Notes: generated from the letters alone by a model not told the origin. A DNA stretch of 19,938 nucleotides from Spirochaetota bacterium (GCA_003641675.1 QNBI01000002.1:1-19938), one strand, 5' to 3'; shown: positions 7,566 through 17,773, numbered from the stretch's first letter. Numbers and translations: made by a program.

Positions 7566-8537
7566 CTACTGTTCATTTAAAAATGCAGCCCTTGCACTTT
7601 CCGATTCGAGCCATTTCATAACATTTTTATTAAATTCTTTTGCCGAGTAATAACCCATTTTTTTAAGCCTTTCATTCATAGCCGCTGTTTCTATTATAAC
7701 AGGTATATTCCTCCCCGGCCGCACAGGTATAAGCAGGTAAGGAGTCTTGACACCAAGAATATCCATAGTCTTTTCAGTCGCTCCTATTCTATCGTAGGTT
7801 TTGGATGAATCCCATTCCTCCAGCTTTACAATAAGCTGAACCTGCTTTCTATCCCTTATAGCCCCCACTCCAAAGAGGTGGGTTATATTTATAATTCCCA
7901 AACCCCTTATTTCCATGTGGTGGCTTACAATTTTAGCTCCACTGCCTATAAGAATATTGCCGCTTACGCGTCTTATTTCTACAACATCATCCGCAACAAG
8001 TCTGTGCCCTCTCTCTATAAGGGCAAGTGCTGTTTCGCTCTTACCCACACCGCTTTTACCTATAATAAGTATCCCTATACCGAAAACTTCTACAAGAACC
8101 CCATGCTCTACCTTTTTAGGTGCAAATATATTTCCAAGTACACGCATAATACGCATGGCAAAATCCGAAGATGAAAGTCCTGTCTGCAGGATGGGACATT
8201 CCGCTTTTTCCGATAATTTTAAAAAGTCATCTGTCGGCTGATACTTGTTTGTAAACACACAACAGGGCATTTCATAGCTGAAAAATTTTTCCAGAGTATC
8301 CGTTTTCCCCTCATCGGCGAGTTTTTTAAGATATGCATTCTCACCCCGCCCAAGTATCTGTATTCTTTGATGTGCAAAATTATCATAAAAACCGCTTAAC
8401 GCAAGCCCAGGCCTGTTTATAGCAGGGACCGTAATTTCTCTTATAAGGCCCGGCCTGCCCCCAATACACGACAGATCAAGGGCATCATTCTCTTTTAAAT
8501 CGAGCTGAAGCAGATCAAGAATCCTAAATTTATCCAT
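7566..8537 (-). CDS. hprK: HPr kinase/phosphorylase
   Basis: Bifunctional enzyme that phosphorylates HPr at Ser46 with ATP and removes the phosphate when inorganic phosphate is high. The 323 residues comprise an N-terminal regulatory domain (about 1-130) and a C-terminal kinase domain. His145 (EHGVLVEVFGIG) and the Walker A loop G160-S167 (GKSGVGKS) are present, along with Asp183-Asp184 (LVADDVVEI) and the HPrK signature at about 208-218 (MEIRGLGIINI). The C-terminal RNIPVIIETAA segment is also typical. It lies 20 bp after hpf and 5 bp before ptsH, so kinase and substrate are likely co-expressed. No strong ribosome site is seen before its ATG. Confidence 0.96.
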   Translation of the reverse strand: MDKFRILDLLQLDLKENDALDLSCIGGRPGLIREITVPAINRPGLALSGFYDNFAHQRIQILGRGENAYLKKLADEGKTDTLEKFFSYEMPCCVFTNKYQPTDDFLKLSEKAECPILQTGLSSSDFAMRIMRVLGNIFAPKKVEHGVLVEVFGIGILIIGKSGVGKSETALALIERGHRLVADDVVEIRRVSGNILIGSGAKIVSHHMEIRGLGIINITHLFGVGAIRDRKQVQLIVKLEEWDSSKTYDRIGATEKTMDILGVKTPYLLIPVRPGRNIPVIIETAAMNERLKKMGYYSAKEFNKNVMKWLESESARAAFLNEQ

Positions 8538-8557
8538 AATTAAATAATTTTACTCTG

Positions 8558-8872
8558 CTATGAAGCCTCTGAAACAGAGCGTTTATGCTCCTGTATTTTA
8601 CCTTTCTCCCTGTTAATTTTTACTTCCATTTTATCAAAAAGCTTATCTATGCCCTGAAATATATCAAAACAATCCACTTCTATATGGCTTGTATTCCCCC
8701 AGCGGAATTTTAACGTTGCCTCACACTTAAACCCGCTGCCCTCTTTTACAAGTCTAAAGAGGAGATCAATTATAAGATCCTTTGCAAAATCTATCCTGGT
8801 TATTTTTTTCTCAATGTAATTCTTCATTCTTTCGCTAACATCCAAATGTATACCTTTAATTTCTACTTTCAT
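8558..8872 (-). CDS. hpf: Ribosome hibernation-promoting factor, short form
   Basis: A 104-residue HPF/RaiA family protein that binds the 30S decoding region and inactivates ribosomes in stationary phase. The sequence shows the beta-alpha-beta-beta-beta-alpha pattern: KVEIKGIHLDVSERMKNYIEKK at the start, then LRVLVK-like strands (LLFRLVKEGSGFKCEATLKF) and a final helix with GIDKLFDKMEVKINREKGK. It lacks the C-terminal dimerisation domain of long HPF. Its position directly after rpoN (22 bp gap) is the same as in many proteobacteria. A clear GGAGG ribosome site precedes the ATG. Confidence 0.92.
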   Translation of the reverse strand: MKVEIKGIHLDVSERMKNYIEKKITRIDFAKDLIIDLLFRLVKEGSGFKCEATLKFRWGNTSHIEVDCFDIFQGIDKLFDKMEVKINREKGKIQEHKRSVSEAS

Positions 8873-8894
8873 GTTCCCTCCTGGTTTATTAATA

Positions 8895-10274
8895 TCATCT
8901 TCTGTAAGAAGATTCTATATTAAGTTCTTTCCTGTATTTTGCAGCGGTTCTCCTTGCAATATTAATACCCCTGTTCGAGAGAATTTCCGCTATTTTTTTA
9001 TCGGAAAGTCTCTTTTGTCCCTCATACCCTTCTATAATCTCTTTTATTATTTCTTTTACCCCCTCTTTGGAATATCTCGAGCCCGTAGAGCCGGGTCCGG
9101 TAATTGAATTGGAGAAAAAGTATTTTAGTTCATAAATACCCCATTCGGTCTGCATATATTTACCGCTTGTAATCCTAGATACAGTAGCTTCGTGAACATC
9201 TATCTCACGGGCTATATCCTTTAATGTGAGAGGAGCCAGATATTTCGGTCCTTTTAAGAAAAACTCACGCTGAAATTCAACAATAGCTTTACAGGTTTTT
9301 AATAATGTTTCATTCCTCTGCCGAATGCTCTTTATAAACCAGCGGGCATTCTGTATATTTGTCTTTACAAACTCATTGACCTTTTTACCCTCTTTTTTCT
9401 CACGTTTTTTTCGTTCCAGATCCGAAAAAAAAGGATTAACACCTAATACAGGTATTTCCTCATCGTTTATAACAATTACAAAATCGCCGTCTTTATATTT
9501 AACAAGGACATCCGGGATAACATAACGCGGAGGCTCATCGGAAAATTTTCTGCCCGGCATTGGTTCCAGAGTCCGTATAAATCTCCGTATAGCTTCCACA
9601 TCTTTTTCTGTCCTGTGAATTTTTTTTGCTATTTCCTTGTATTTACCCTTCTCGAGCAGATCGAGGTATTTTTCCACTACCTCATAACTTCCCGGATATG
9701 GATTGGGATGATTTTTTATCTGAACCAGTATAGCTTCCTGATAATCCTTCGTACATATACCTATCGGGTCGAAGGTCTGAATTATTTTTATAAGCTTATT
9801 TAGCGTTTTGTAATCTTTTTTGGGAACCAGAGTCTCCGGGGGTTCTATATGAAAACCGTTATCATCTAAATTTCTAATAACCAGCAGCCCTATGCCGAAT
9901 TCCTTCTCCGTGAGAGGTTGCAGACGCAACTGCCAAACAAGGTGCTCATGAAGCGATTCCGGTTTTGAAAGCGCACCTTCCATAAATTTACGTTTTGTAT
10001 CTTCACCGGATGACGAACGGCGACTTATGTATCCCCTATCGGAGGAATCATCGAAATAATCTACAGGATCTTCGCGATTTTCATTTCTAATATCGTCCAG
10101 AGAAACCGTTGTCTTATCTTCTAGAATTTCAAGAGCGGGATTTTTTTCAAGTTCCTCTCTTATTGTCTGCCTTAAATCCTGTACCGGCATTGCCATCATT
10201 CTAATTGCCTGGTACAGCTGAGGTGTCATTCTTAATTTTTGTTCCTGCCGAAGGACAGGCCTCTGTGATTGCAC
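8895..10274 (-). CDS. rpoN: RNA polymerase sigma-54 factor
   Basis: Alternative sigma factor of 459 residues that recognises -24/-12 promoters and needs an AAA+ activator. Region I (1-50) has the Gln- and Leu-rich pattern (RPVLRQEQKLRMTPQLYQAI). An acidic, variable linker with many Asp and Ser follows at about 50-100. The core-binding domain has DNLDDNGF-like repeats (RNLDDNGF, FDPIGICTKD). The helix-turn-helix lies at about 350-371 (LKDIAREIDVHEATVSRITSGK), and the RpoN box at 440-449 is ARRTAAKYRK, close to the consensus. The start is GTG at 10272-10274, preceded by GAGG at a seven-base spacing. The NtrX-like activator encoded in the same array is an obvious partner. Confidence 0.97.
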   Translation of the reverse strand: MQSQRPVLRQEQKLRMTPQLYQAIRMMAMPVQDLRQTIREELEKNPALEILEDKTTVSLDDIRNENREDPVDYFDDSSDRGYISRRSSSGEDTKRKFMEGALSKPESLHEHLVWQLRLQPLTEKEFGIGLLVIRNLDDNGFHIEPPETLVPKKDYKTLNKLIKIIQTFDPIGICTKDYQEAILVQIKNHPNPYPGSYEVVEKYLDLLEKGKYKEIAKKIHRTEKDVEAIRRFIRTLEPMPGRKFSDEPPRYVIPDVLVKYKDGDFVIVINDEEIPVLGVNPFFSDLERKKREKKEGKKVNEFVKTNIQNARWFIKSIRQRNETLLKTCKAIVEFQREFFLKGPKYLAPLTLKDIAREIDVHEATVSRITSGKYMQTEWGIYELKYFFSNSITGPGSTGSRYSKEGVKEIIKEIIEGYEGQKRLSDKKIAEILSNRGINIARRTAAKYRKELNIESSYRR

Positions 10275-10375
10275 TATTATTCCTCACTCATAATCTACTT
10301 ATAATTTTGGAACACGGAAACCGCTTTTGTCAATGTTTTTTAAATATTTATTTTCAACGACAAATCACATTTCAA
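10275..10375 (-). promoter_or_regulatory. Spacer before rpoN
   Basis: This 101-bp gap is the largest break in the array downstream of the pyrG promoter and is a reasonable place for an internal promoter. On the minus strand a perfect TTGACA lies at 10328-10333. The nearest -10-like hexamer (TATAAG, 10298-10303) is 24 bp away, which is too far, so no complete promoter is seen. No terminator hairpin follows lptB, so read-through from lptB is possible. Confidence 0.3.
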
Positions 10376-11110
10376 TTACATGTGAAAAGTTTCGCCTAAG
10401 TACACTTCTCTCGCTATTTCACTTTTTAACAGTTCATTCTTATGTCCGCTTACAAGTATTTCACCGAGGTTAATAATATATGAACGATGTGTAATTTCCA
10501 TAGTATCCCGAACGTTATGATCTGTGATCAATACACCTATTCCCTTCCTGGAGAGTTCGCTTACTATTTTTTTTATTTCATAAACTGCAATAGGATCAAT
10601 TCCGGCAAATGGTTCATCAAGGAGCAGGAATTTCGGCTCAATTGCCAGAGCACGAGCAATTTCGGTTCTTCTCCGCTCGCCTCCGGAAAGGGTAAAGGCT
10701 TTCTGCTTTCTCAAATGGCGTATACCCAGCTCATCTAAAAGAAAATCGAGCTTAAAAGCCTTTTCCTTTCCTGTTAAATCGTTTCTTGTTTCAATAACAG
10801 CCCATATGTTTTTTTCTACCGTTAATTTTCTAAAAACCGAAGGCTCCTGAGGCAAATATGAAATTCCTGTACGAGCCCTCTTATACATAGGCAGCCGGGA
10901 AATATCTATGCCGTTAAGATACACCCTGCCCTGAGTAGGATGAATAAAACCCACAATAATATAGAAAACAGTTGTTTTCCCGGCCCCGTTAGGTCCGAGA
11001 AGGCCTACAATTTCTCCTGTTTTCATGCTGAAACTTACATCGCGCACGGCCTGCTTTTTCCCGAAATTCTTTACAAGACCTTCTACTTTAAGTAAACCGG
11101 TGTCATTCAT
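10376..11110 (-). CDS. lptB: LPS export ABC transporter ATPase
   Basis: LptB powers extraction of lipopolysaccharide from the inner membrane together with LptF and LptG (not in the window). The 244-residue ABC ATPase has Walker A at 39-46 (GPNGAGKT), Q-loop Gln88 in the LptB-typical LPQEPSVFRKLTVEKN, signature LSGGE at 141-145, Walker B LLLDEP to 167 and H-loop His198 (ITDHNVRDT). The LSGGERRRTEIARAL and FAGIDPIAV segments distinguish LptB from other ABC ATPases. The ATG overlaps the lptA stop by 8 bp. Confidence 0.96.
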   Translation of the reverse strand: MNDTGLLKVEGLVKNFGKKQAVRDVSFSMKTGEIVGLLGPNGAGKTTVFYIIVGFIHPTQGRVYLNGIDISRLPMYKRARTGISYLPQEPSVFRKLTVEKNIWAVIETRNDLTGKEKAFKLDFLLDELGIRHLRKQKAFTLSGGERRRTEIARALAIEPKFLLLDEPFAGIDPIAVYEIKKIVSELSRKGIGVLITDHNVRDTMEITHRSYIINLGEILVSGHKNELLKSEIAREVYLGETFHM

Positions 11111-11709
11111 TTTCTGATATTATCTTCCCCTTTATTTCACCTACAAGTTTAATTTTATTACTATCTAGATCAATAAATATTTTGGAAGCCCTATATTCAT
11201 CTCCCTTATAAAAAACCACAGGCATACCAGAAAGTTCCAGTCTGTTGTCTTTACGTATATAACGTGCAAATTCGGATCTGCATACAAGGTCTTTTTTTAA
11301 TATTCTTACACCTATCTGGATAATTGTAATTTCATCGTTTTCCCAGTCCTCTAAAAACCCTCCCTTTGCAACAATCTCATTTTTCTTATCTTCCATAACC
11401 GCTTTTCCCTGAACACGCACAACCTTTTCCTTACGGTTATAAAACAAATTCTCACTAATAAGATGAATGCCTCTTTTTTCATTTTTAACATCTACATTGC
11501 CGCTGCATTGAACAAAGGTAAAATCCTTTCCGTAAAGTTCAACCTTGTCGGCGGAAATTAGATTTTCATCCGATACAATTTGCACATTACCGGTTAGAAT
11601 AGTCCTTTCCTTGCCTTTCGCCAGTACTGTTTCCAGTTTATCGCCCTTGAATGAAAAACTTTCCGAAAACAGGGATACGGCAAAAATTAGAAAAACTGTA
11701 CAGACTGCG

Positions 11710-11729
<20 letters not shown>
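11103..11729 (-). CDS. lptA: LptA/OstA-like periplasmic LPS transport protein
   Basis: LptA forms the periplasmic beta-jellyroll bridge that carries LPS between the LptC-bound inner-membrane complex and LptD. After a signal peptide (MSVRKSSAVCTVFLIFAVSLF) there is the OstA-type repeat of short beta strands: LTGNVQIVSDENLISADKVELY, QCSGNVDVKNEKRGIHLISENLFY, then RVQGKAVMEDKKNEIVAKGGFL. An in-frame ATG at 11742-11744 would add five residues, but AAGGGA at 11734-11739 sits just before the ATG at 11727-11729, which I prefer. It overlaps lptC by about 20 bp and lptB by 8 bp. Its role is inferred from fold pattern and context. Confidence 0.87.
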
Positions 11730-13909
<2,180 letters not shown>

Positions 13910-13929
13910 TTAAGCATTACATGTATACA

Positions 13930-14418
13930 CTACATTATAAATCCCGAATAATTGTCACTGTTTAAGAATAGGAATTCATCGTTAACAGCTGTAACGTTTT
14001 TATCTGTATCCGTTTCTTTAATGTTAAAGTCGCCTATTTTAAGTATGACACTTTCATCCATATAGATGGGAGCATGAAGCCTTATGGCAAGCGCCAGTCC
14101 GTCGCCTGGTTTTGTCTCCATTGTGTAACGTTTAAAACCCTTTTTATATTTAATCCTGGAAAAGAACAGCCCGTCGAATACATCATATATTTCAAGACAT
14201 TTCATGTGCATTTTATGCTTTTTGAACATTAAAGCGATAAGATCGTGAGCAACCGGCCTAATAGGCTTAATACCTTTAAGCTCCAGAATAATAGCCCCTG
14301 TCTCAAAGGGACCTGCAAAAAGAGGAATAGTTTTATTTGAACACTGCTCTTTAAGCAGGACTACAGGCATTTCCGACACAGTATCAACCATAAAACCTTT
14401 TATTACTACTCTAACCAT
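13930..14418 (-). CDS. DUF151 bifunctional-nuclease family protein
   Basis: A 162-residue member of the DUF151 (bifunctional nuclease) family, whose characterised members have been reported to cleave DNA and RNA. Visible family motifs are the N-terminal strand pattern (VVIKGFMVDTVSEMPVVLLKE), LFAGPFETGAIILELKGI, RPVAHDLI at about 54-61 (normally RP-T-HDL) and KPGDGLALAIR at 103-113 (normally RPSDAIALALR). The C-terminal 30 residues are less conserved and lack the UVR motif found in some relatives. It has its own -10-like TATAAT and a GAGGG ribosome site, and it is transcribed towards pyrG across a 58-bp gap. Its cellular role is not established. Confidence 0.85.
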   Translation of the reverse strand: MVRVVIKGFMVDTVSEMPVVLLKEQCSNKTIPLFAGPFETGAIILELKGIKPIRPVAHDLIALMFKKHKMHMKCLEIYDVFDGLFFSRIKYKKGFKRYTMETKPGDGLALAIRLHAPIYMDESVILKIGDFNIKETDTDKNVTAVNDEFLFLNSDNYSGFIM

Positions 14419-14569
14419 CCATTTTACCCTCTAATTAATTATAACCCATCTACAGAGAAACCAAAGGATTTTAAAAATATTTTTATCAATTTTCCTGTAT
14501 ATTGACCCTTCTGTATTCGTAAAATAAACTTTTATTTTATCAAATAATCTATATAATCTATTTAAGAAA
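14419..14569. promoter_or_regulatory. Divergent control region between nuclease gene and cheR
   Basis: A 151-bp AT-rich spacer serving two divergent genes. On the minus strand TATAAT at 14438-14443, 19 bases before the nuclease ATG, is a good -10, but the -35 region (TTGG-like) is poor. On the plus strand there are two candidates for cheR: TTGACC at 14502-14507 with TAAACT at 14525-14530 (17-bp spacing), or a perfect TATAAT at 14552-14557 with only a weak -35. A 14-bp AT-only palindrome lies in the middle (14472-14485). No sigma-28 (TAAA-N15-GCCGATAA) or sigma-54 element was found. Confidence 0.4.
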
Positions 14570-15385
14570 ATGGAAAAGTTTTTACAGGATCAGGAATTCG
14601 AAAAATTTAAGTCTCTCATTTATAACGAAAGCGGAATACATTTTTCCAATTCCAACCGCACCATACTGGAGAGCCGTTTAAAAGAACGTCTGCGTAAGCT
14701 TAAATTAACCGACGTTATGCAGTACTACAGTATGATTCTTAAGGACAGGGAAGAATTAAAGATTCTGCTGGATTCGGTCACGACAAATTTAACCCGTTTT
14801 TTCCGCAATACTTTGCATTTTGAAACTCTAGAAAACTATGTTATTCCGGAATTAATTGGCTATAAAAAAAAGAGGGGTATTACTGCATTTAAGGTCTGGA
14901 GTGCTGGCTGTTCTACAGGTGAGGAGCCATATTCTATTGCAATGGTGTTAAGGGATAAATTACCGCCGAATTTTCATATTGAAATTATAGGGTCCGATCT
15001 AAGTCTGATATCTCTAATGACCGCAAGAGAAGGCTATTATCCTGAGAGCAGAATAGGCGGCGTAAAGAAAAGCTATCTTGAACGTTTTTTTGATAAAAAA
15101 CGGGATGGCTACCAGATAAAAGATGAAATAAAAAACATGGTTAAATTCGATTATCATAACCTGAAATTCGAAAGCGGGCTTAGCAATATTGATATTGTCT
15201 TCTGCAGAAATGTAATTATCTATTTTGACAAGGCCGCACAGAAAGCGGTAATAAACCGGTTCTGGGATGTAATGACAGCACACTCTTACCTCTTTATAGG
15301 CCATTCCGAATCTCTTTTCGGAATGAATACAAAATTTGAATTTGTAAAAACGGATTGGGCTACCATATACAGAAAGTTTGAGTAA
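14570..15385 (+). CDS. cheR: Chemotaxis protein methyltransferase CheR
   Basis: Methylates glutamates of chemoreceptors using S-adenosylmethionine, setting receptor adaptation. The 271-residue protein has the N-terminal all-helical domain (1-80) ending in TNLTRFFRN (72-80). The Rossmann methyltransferase domain follows, with the SAM loop SAGCSTGEEPYS (111-122), Asp143 (GSDLS), FCRNVIIYFD (211-220) and GHSESL (244-249), all standard CheR motifs. No tetratricopeptide or other extra domain is fused. It is followed immediately by cheB, giving a complete adaptation pair. CheA, CheW and receptor genes are not in the window. Confidence 0.97.
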   Translation: MEKFLQDQEFEKFKSLIYNESGIHFSNSNRTILESRLKERLRKLKLTDVMQYYSMILKDREELKILLDSVTTNLTRFFRNTLHFETLENYVIPELIGYKKKRGITAFKVWSAGCSTGEEPYSIAMVLRDKLPPNFHIEIIGSDLSLISLMTAREGYYPESRIGGVKKSYLERFFDKKRDGYQIKDEIKNMVKFDYHNLKFESGLSNIDIVFCRNVIIYFDKAAQKAVINRFWDVMTAHSYLFIGHSESLFGMNTKFEFVKTDWATIYRKFE

Positions 15386-15391
15386 AAGGAG
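15386..15391 (+). promoter_or_regulatory. Ribosome site that sets the cheB start
   Basis: AAGGAG lies directly after the cheR stop. It is seven bases from the ATG at 15399 but only one base from the ATG at 15393, and it lies downstream of an in-frame TTG at 15378. It therefore favours 15399 as the cheB start. Confidence 0.65.
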
Positions 15392-15398
15392 CATGAGA

Positions 15399-16463
15399 AT
15401 GTTTAGAGAGCCTCTATCGATTTTAATTGTAGATGACTCAGCACTAATGAGAAACCTTATAAGCAGGATATTCGAGGATGTTCCTGATATAAATGTCGCC
15501 GGTACTGCTATAAACGGCAAATTTGCGCTTCAGAAAATCGACCATCTTAATCCAGATGTTATTATTCTGGACCTTGAAATGCCGGAAATGAACGGTATTG
15601 AATTCTTAAAAGAGAGAAGAAAAAGAGGAATAAAAGTTCCCGTTATCATTCTCTCCTCTCAGGCAGTCAAAGGAGCCAGAATAACAATAGAGGCCCTAGA
15701 ACTGGGAGCTTCTGACTTTGTGCTGAAACCCTCGGGCTCTGTATCGCATGATATCTATAAAACAAAAGAAGAACTTGTGGAACTTGTACGTTTCTTCGGA
15801 GGAAAGTACAGAAAAAGCAAATTCCCGGCTCCTGAAAAAGAAGCGGTTGCCTATGAAAAACATGAAATACGGCAGCCTGCCGGCAAAACCAGAATAGACA
15901 TTATAGCAGTCGGAATATCCACCGGCGGCCCGAACGCTCTCCGCCATGTACTTCCCCGCCTTTCTCCCCAACTGCCAGTGCCGGTTTTAATTGTACAGCA
16001 CATGCCTCCCGGTTTTACACGTGAATTTGCAGAGAATCTAAACAAAATCTGCCCCCTTAAGGTTAAGGAAGCAGAAGAAGGTGACTCTATTGTTAAAGGC
16101 AGCGTTTTTATTGCACCCGGAGACTACCACATGGAAGTAACTTCCGGGTCTACAGAAAATCATATTCATCTTTCCGATGCACCTCCTGTAAACGGGCACA
16201 GGCCCTCTGCCGATGTACTCTTTACATCCGTAGCAAAGACATATGCAAGCCATACCCTTGCAATTATAATGACCGGAATGGGCAAAGACGGGGCGCGTGA
16301 AATTGGCAGAATTTACAGCATGGGAGGAGTTACTTTCGCACAGGACGAAGAATCCAGTGTTGTTTTCGGTATGCCAAAAGCAGCAATCGAAAACGGTACT
16401 ATAAGCAGAATTGTCCCTTTAGACAGGATGGCTGCTTCTATTAATGAAGCCGTTATGGCCTGA
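15399..16463 (+). CDS. cheB: Chemotaxis response regulator / methylesterase CheB
   Basis: Removes methyl groups from, or deamidates, chemoreceptors once phosphorylated by CheA. With the start chosen here it has 354 residues. The receiver domain (1-120) has the acidic pair in LIVDDS, phospho-acceptor Asp58 (VIILDLEMPEMNG) and a Lys in FVLKPSG. A linker of about 45 residues leads to the methylesterase domain with the catalytic triad Ser174 (GISTGGP), His201 (VQHMPPGFT) and Asp297 (MTGMGKDGA). The in-frame TTG at 15378 would overlap cheR by 8 bp and add seven residues, but the ribosome site supports 15399. It converges on the rseC-like gene with a 26-bp gap and no terminator visible. Confidence 0.96.
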   Translation: MFREPLSILIVDDSALMRNLISRIFEDVPDINVAGTAINGKFALQKIDHLNPDVIILDLEMPEMNGIEFLKERRKRGIKVPVIILSSQAVKGARITIEALELGASDFVLKPSGSVSHDIYKTKEELVELVRFFGGKYRKSKFPAPEKEAVAYEKHEIRQPAGKTRIDIIAVGISTGGPNALRHVLPRLSPQLPVPVLIVQHMPPGFTREFAENLNKICPLKVKEAEEGDSIVKGSVFIAPGDYHMEVTSGSTENHIHLSDAPPVNGHRPSADVLFTSVAKTYASHTLAIIMTGMGKDGAREIGRIYSMGGVTFAQDEESSVVFGMPKAAIENGTISRIVPLDRMAASINEAVMA

Positions 16464-16489
16464 CTGCTCTAAAAGGCATTCACTAAAAT

Positions 16490-16945
16490 CTATCGTTCGT
16501 TCTTGGCAACAAGCTCCGCATAGAATTCATTTGGTATTGGTCTTGTAAGGATCTTTGTTACCACCGGTAAATCCTCATCTTTTCTTAATTTACCGTACAG
16601 AAGGTTTACAATAAAACCGAAAACAATGCCCCCGAAACCCATAAATACCTGTACCGGTTCACTCTTAGTTTTAATTACATAAACTGCTAAAATATAAAAG
16701 AGAAAAAACAGAATTATTGGCACGATAAATACCATAAAACTTGCAAAAATCGATTTCCTCGTAGATATATAAACCTCTACAATATCGCCTTTCGCAATAC
16801 GCAGATTTTTTGAATATTTAGCTTTAAGACGCTGTCCGTCCTCACTGTGTTCACATGCCTTGCAGGAAGCACAGTACGGATTTTCCGAACATAAAATAGT
16901 GGCTATGCCGTCTTTTATTGAATCGATTACGCCTTTCTCAACCAT
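16490..16945 (-). CDS. rseC: RseC-family membrane protein
   Basis: A 151-residue protein of the RseC/SoxR-reducing family. The N-terminal soluble domain contains four cysteines, Cys19, Cys25, Cys28 and Cys31 (C-x5-C-x2-C-x2-C), which could bind a metal or redox centre. Two predicted membrane helices follow at about 66-89 and 98-118. The MVEKGVIDSIKDGIATI opening and the KGDIVEVYI strand before the first helix are typical. In E. coli RseC modulates the sigma-E anti-sigma system and helps reduce SoxR. No rseA, rseB or rnf gene is nearby, so its role here is open. Its ATG overlaps the stop of the YmdB-like gene by 8 bp. Confidence 0.85.
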   Translation of the reverse strand: MVEKGVIDSIKDGIATILCSENPYCASCKACEHSEDGQRLKAKYSKNLRIAKGDIVEVYISTRKSIFASFMVFIVPIILFFLFYILAVYVIKTKSEPVQVFMGFGGIVFGFIVNLLYGKLRKDEDLPVVTKILTRPIPNEFYAELVAKNER

Positions 16946-17744
16946 TTTTGCCCTCCCTGTATGGAATTCTTAACCTTGTAATGGCAGAAGCTCTGCCCTG
17001 TTCATTTAATTTTAATACTACACCCTGCAGCTCTATATCTCCCCATGTATCCTTAGAATATTCATGAACCTGAGTCATAAGTTTTCTAATCTCTATTTCA
17101 GAATCCAAACCGCCTACAGAATTCATGCTTCCTGTCCGTCCTGCATCTGTTATTACGGCAGTCCCCCCGGACATAACTCTTTCGTCTGCAGTGAGAGCTC
17201 TTGTATGGGTTCCTATAACTGCAGATACCTTTCCATCCAGAAAATAAAAGAGTGTACTTTTTTCCGCTGTTGTCGCGGCATGAAAATCAATAATTATATA
17301 GTTGGTCTGTTTTGAAATGTGATCTATTAAATCCGGCAGAATAAGCATTGGATTCTCAAGGTGAACGCGTTTAAAGCCGGAGACACCGAGAACATTGATA
17401 ACTGCTATTTTCCTTTTATCATATTCATAAATTTTCCATCCGTAACCAGGGTCTTCACGGGGATAGTTCACAGGACGAAGAATATACGGCGATTTTTTAA
17501 TATGTGAAACCATATCTTTTTTATAGTATATTCTCTCTCCGGATGTTATAACATCTATTCCAAGCTTATGGAGATATACAGAATGATTCTTTCCAAGCCC
17601 GAACCCACCTGTGGCACCTTCGCCGTTTGCTATTACAAAATTAACGCCGTATTCTTTTTTAAGGTCAGGAAGCATATTTTTTACGCAGAAAACTCCCGCT
17701 TTACCAACAATCTCCCCTATAAACAGAACGTTAATATCACTCAA
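16938..17744 (-). CDS. ymdB: YmdB-type metallophosphoesterase homologue, altered active site
   Basis: A 268-residue protein that matches the TIGR00282/YmdB family along its length (LFIGEIVGKAG, NGEGATGGFG, DFHAATTAEK, YFLDGKVSAVIGTHT, TADERVMSGGTAVITD). B. subtilis YmdB is a two-metal cyclic-nucleotide phosphodiesterase. Compared from memory with that protein, Glu42, His155 and His180 are kept (Glu39, His150, His175), while Asp8 becomes Glu11, Asn40 Gly43, Asn67 Glu70, catalytic His68 Arg71 and His177 Arg182. The reading frame is intact, so these are substitutions rather than decay. It may be catalytically inactive or have a changed reaction. The start is TTG, supported by AAGGAG eight bases upstream. 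Confidence 0.88.
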   Translation of the reverse strand: MSDINVLFIGEIVGKAGVFCVKNMLPDLKKEYGVNFVIANGEGATGGFGLGKNHSVYLHKLGIDVITSGERIYYKKDMVSHIKKSPYILRPVNYPREDPGYGWKIYEYDKRKIAVINVLGVSGFKRVHLENPMLILPDLIDHISKQTNYIIIDFHAATTAEKSTLFYFLDGKVSAVIGTHTRALTADERVMSGGTAVITDAGRTGSMNSVGGLDSEIEIRKLMTQVHEYSKDTWGDIELQGVVLKLNEQGRASAITRLRIPYREGKNG

Positions 17745-17752
17745 ATTTACAA

Positions 17753-17758
17753 CTCCTT
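17753..17758 (-). promoter_or_regulatory. Ribosome site supporting the TTG start of ymdB
   Basis: On the minus strand AAGGAG lies eight bases before the TTG at 17742-17744. No in-frame ATG gives the complete family N-terminus, so this site decides the start. Confidence 0.6.
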
Positions 17759-17773
17759 ACAGTTTCTATATTA

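Noticed and set aside
7878..8241. Two plus-strand open frames of about 100 codons opposite hprK.
   Set aside because: They overlap each other and cover the conserved kinase motifs on the other strand. Their translations are low-complexity Ser/Pro/Tyr strings with no recognisable domain.
10328..10333. Perfect TTGACA upstream of rpoN as a complete promoter.
   Set aside because: The nearest -10-like hexamer is 24 bp away, beyond normal sigma-70 spacing. It is noted only as part of the spacer.
14472..14485. 14-bp palindrome TAAAAATATTTTTA between the nuclease gene and cheR.
   Set aside because: It is made only of A and T in a very AT-rich spacer and does not line up with either promoter candidate, so chance is the simpler explanation.
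16464..16489. Bidirectional terminator between cheB and the rseC-like gene.
   Set aside because: The 26-bp gap contains no stem of useful length and no T-run on either strand.
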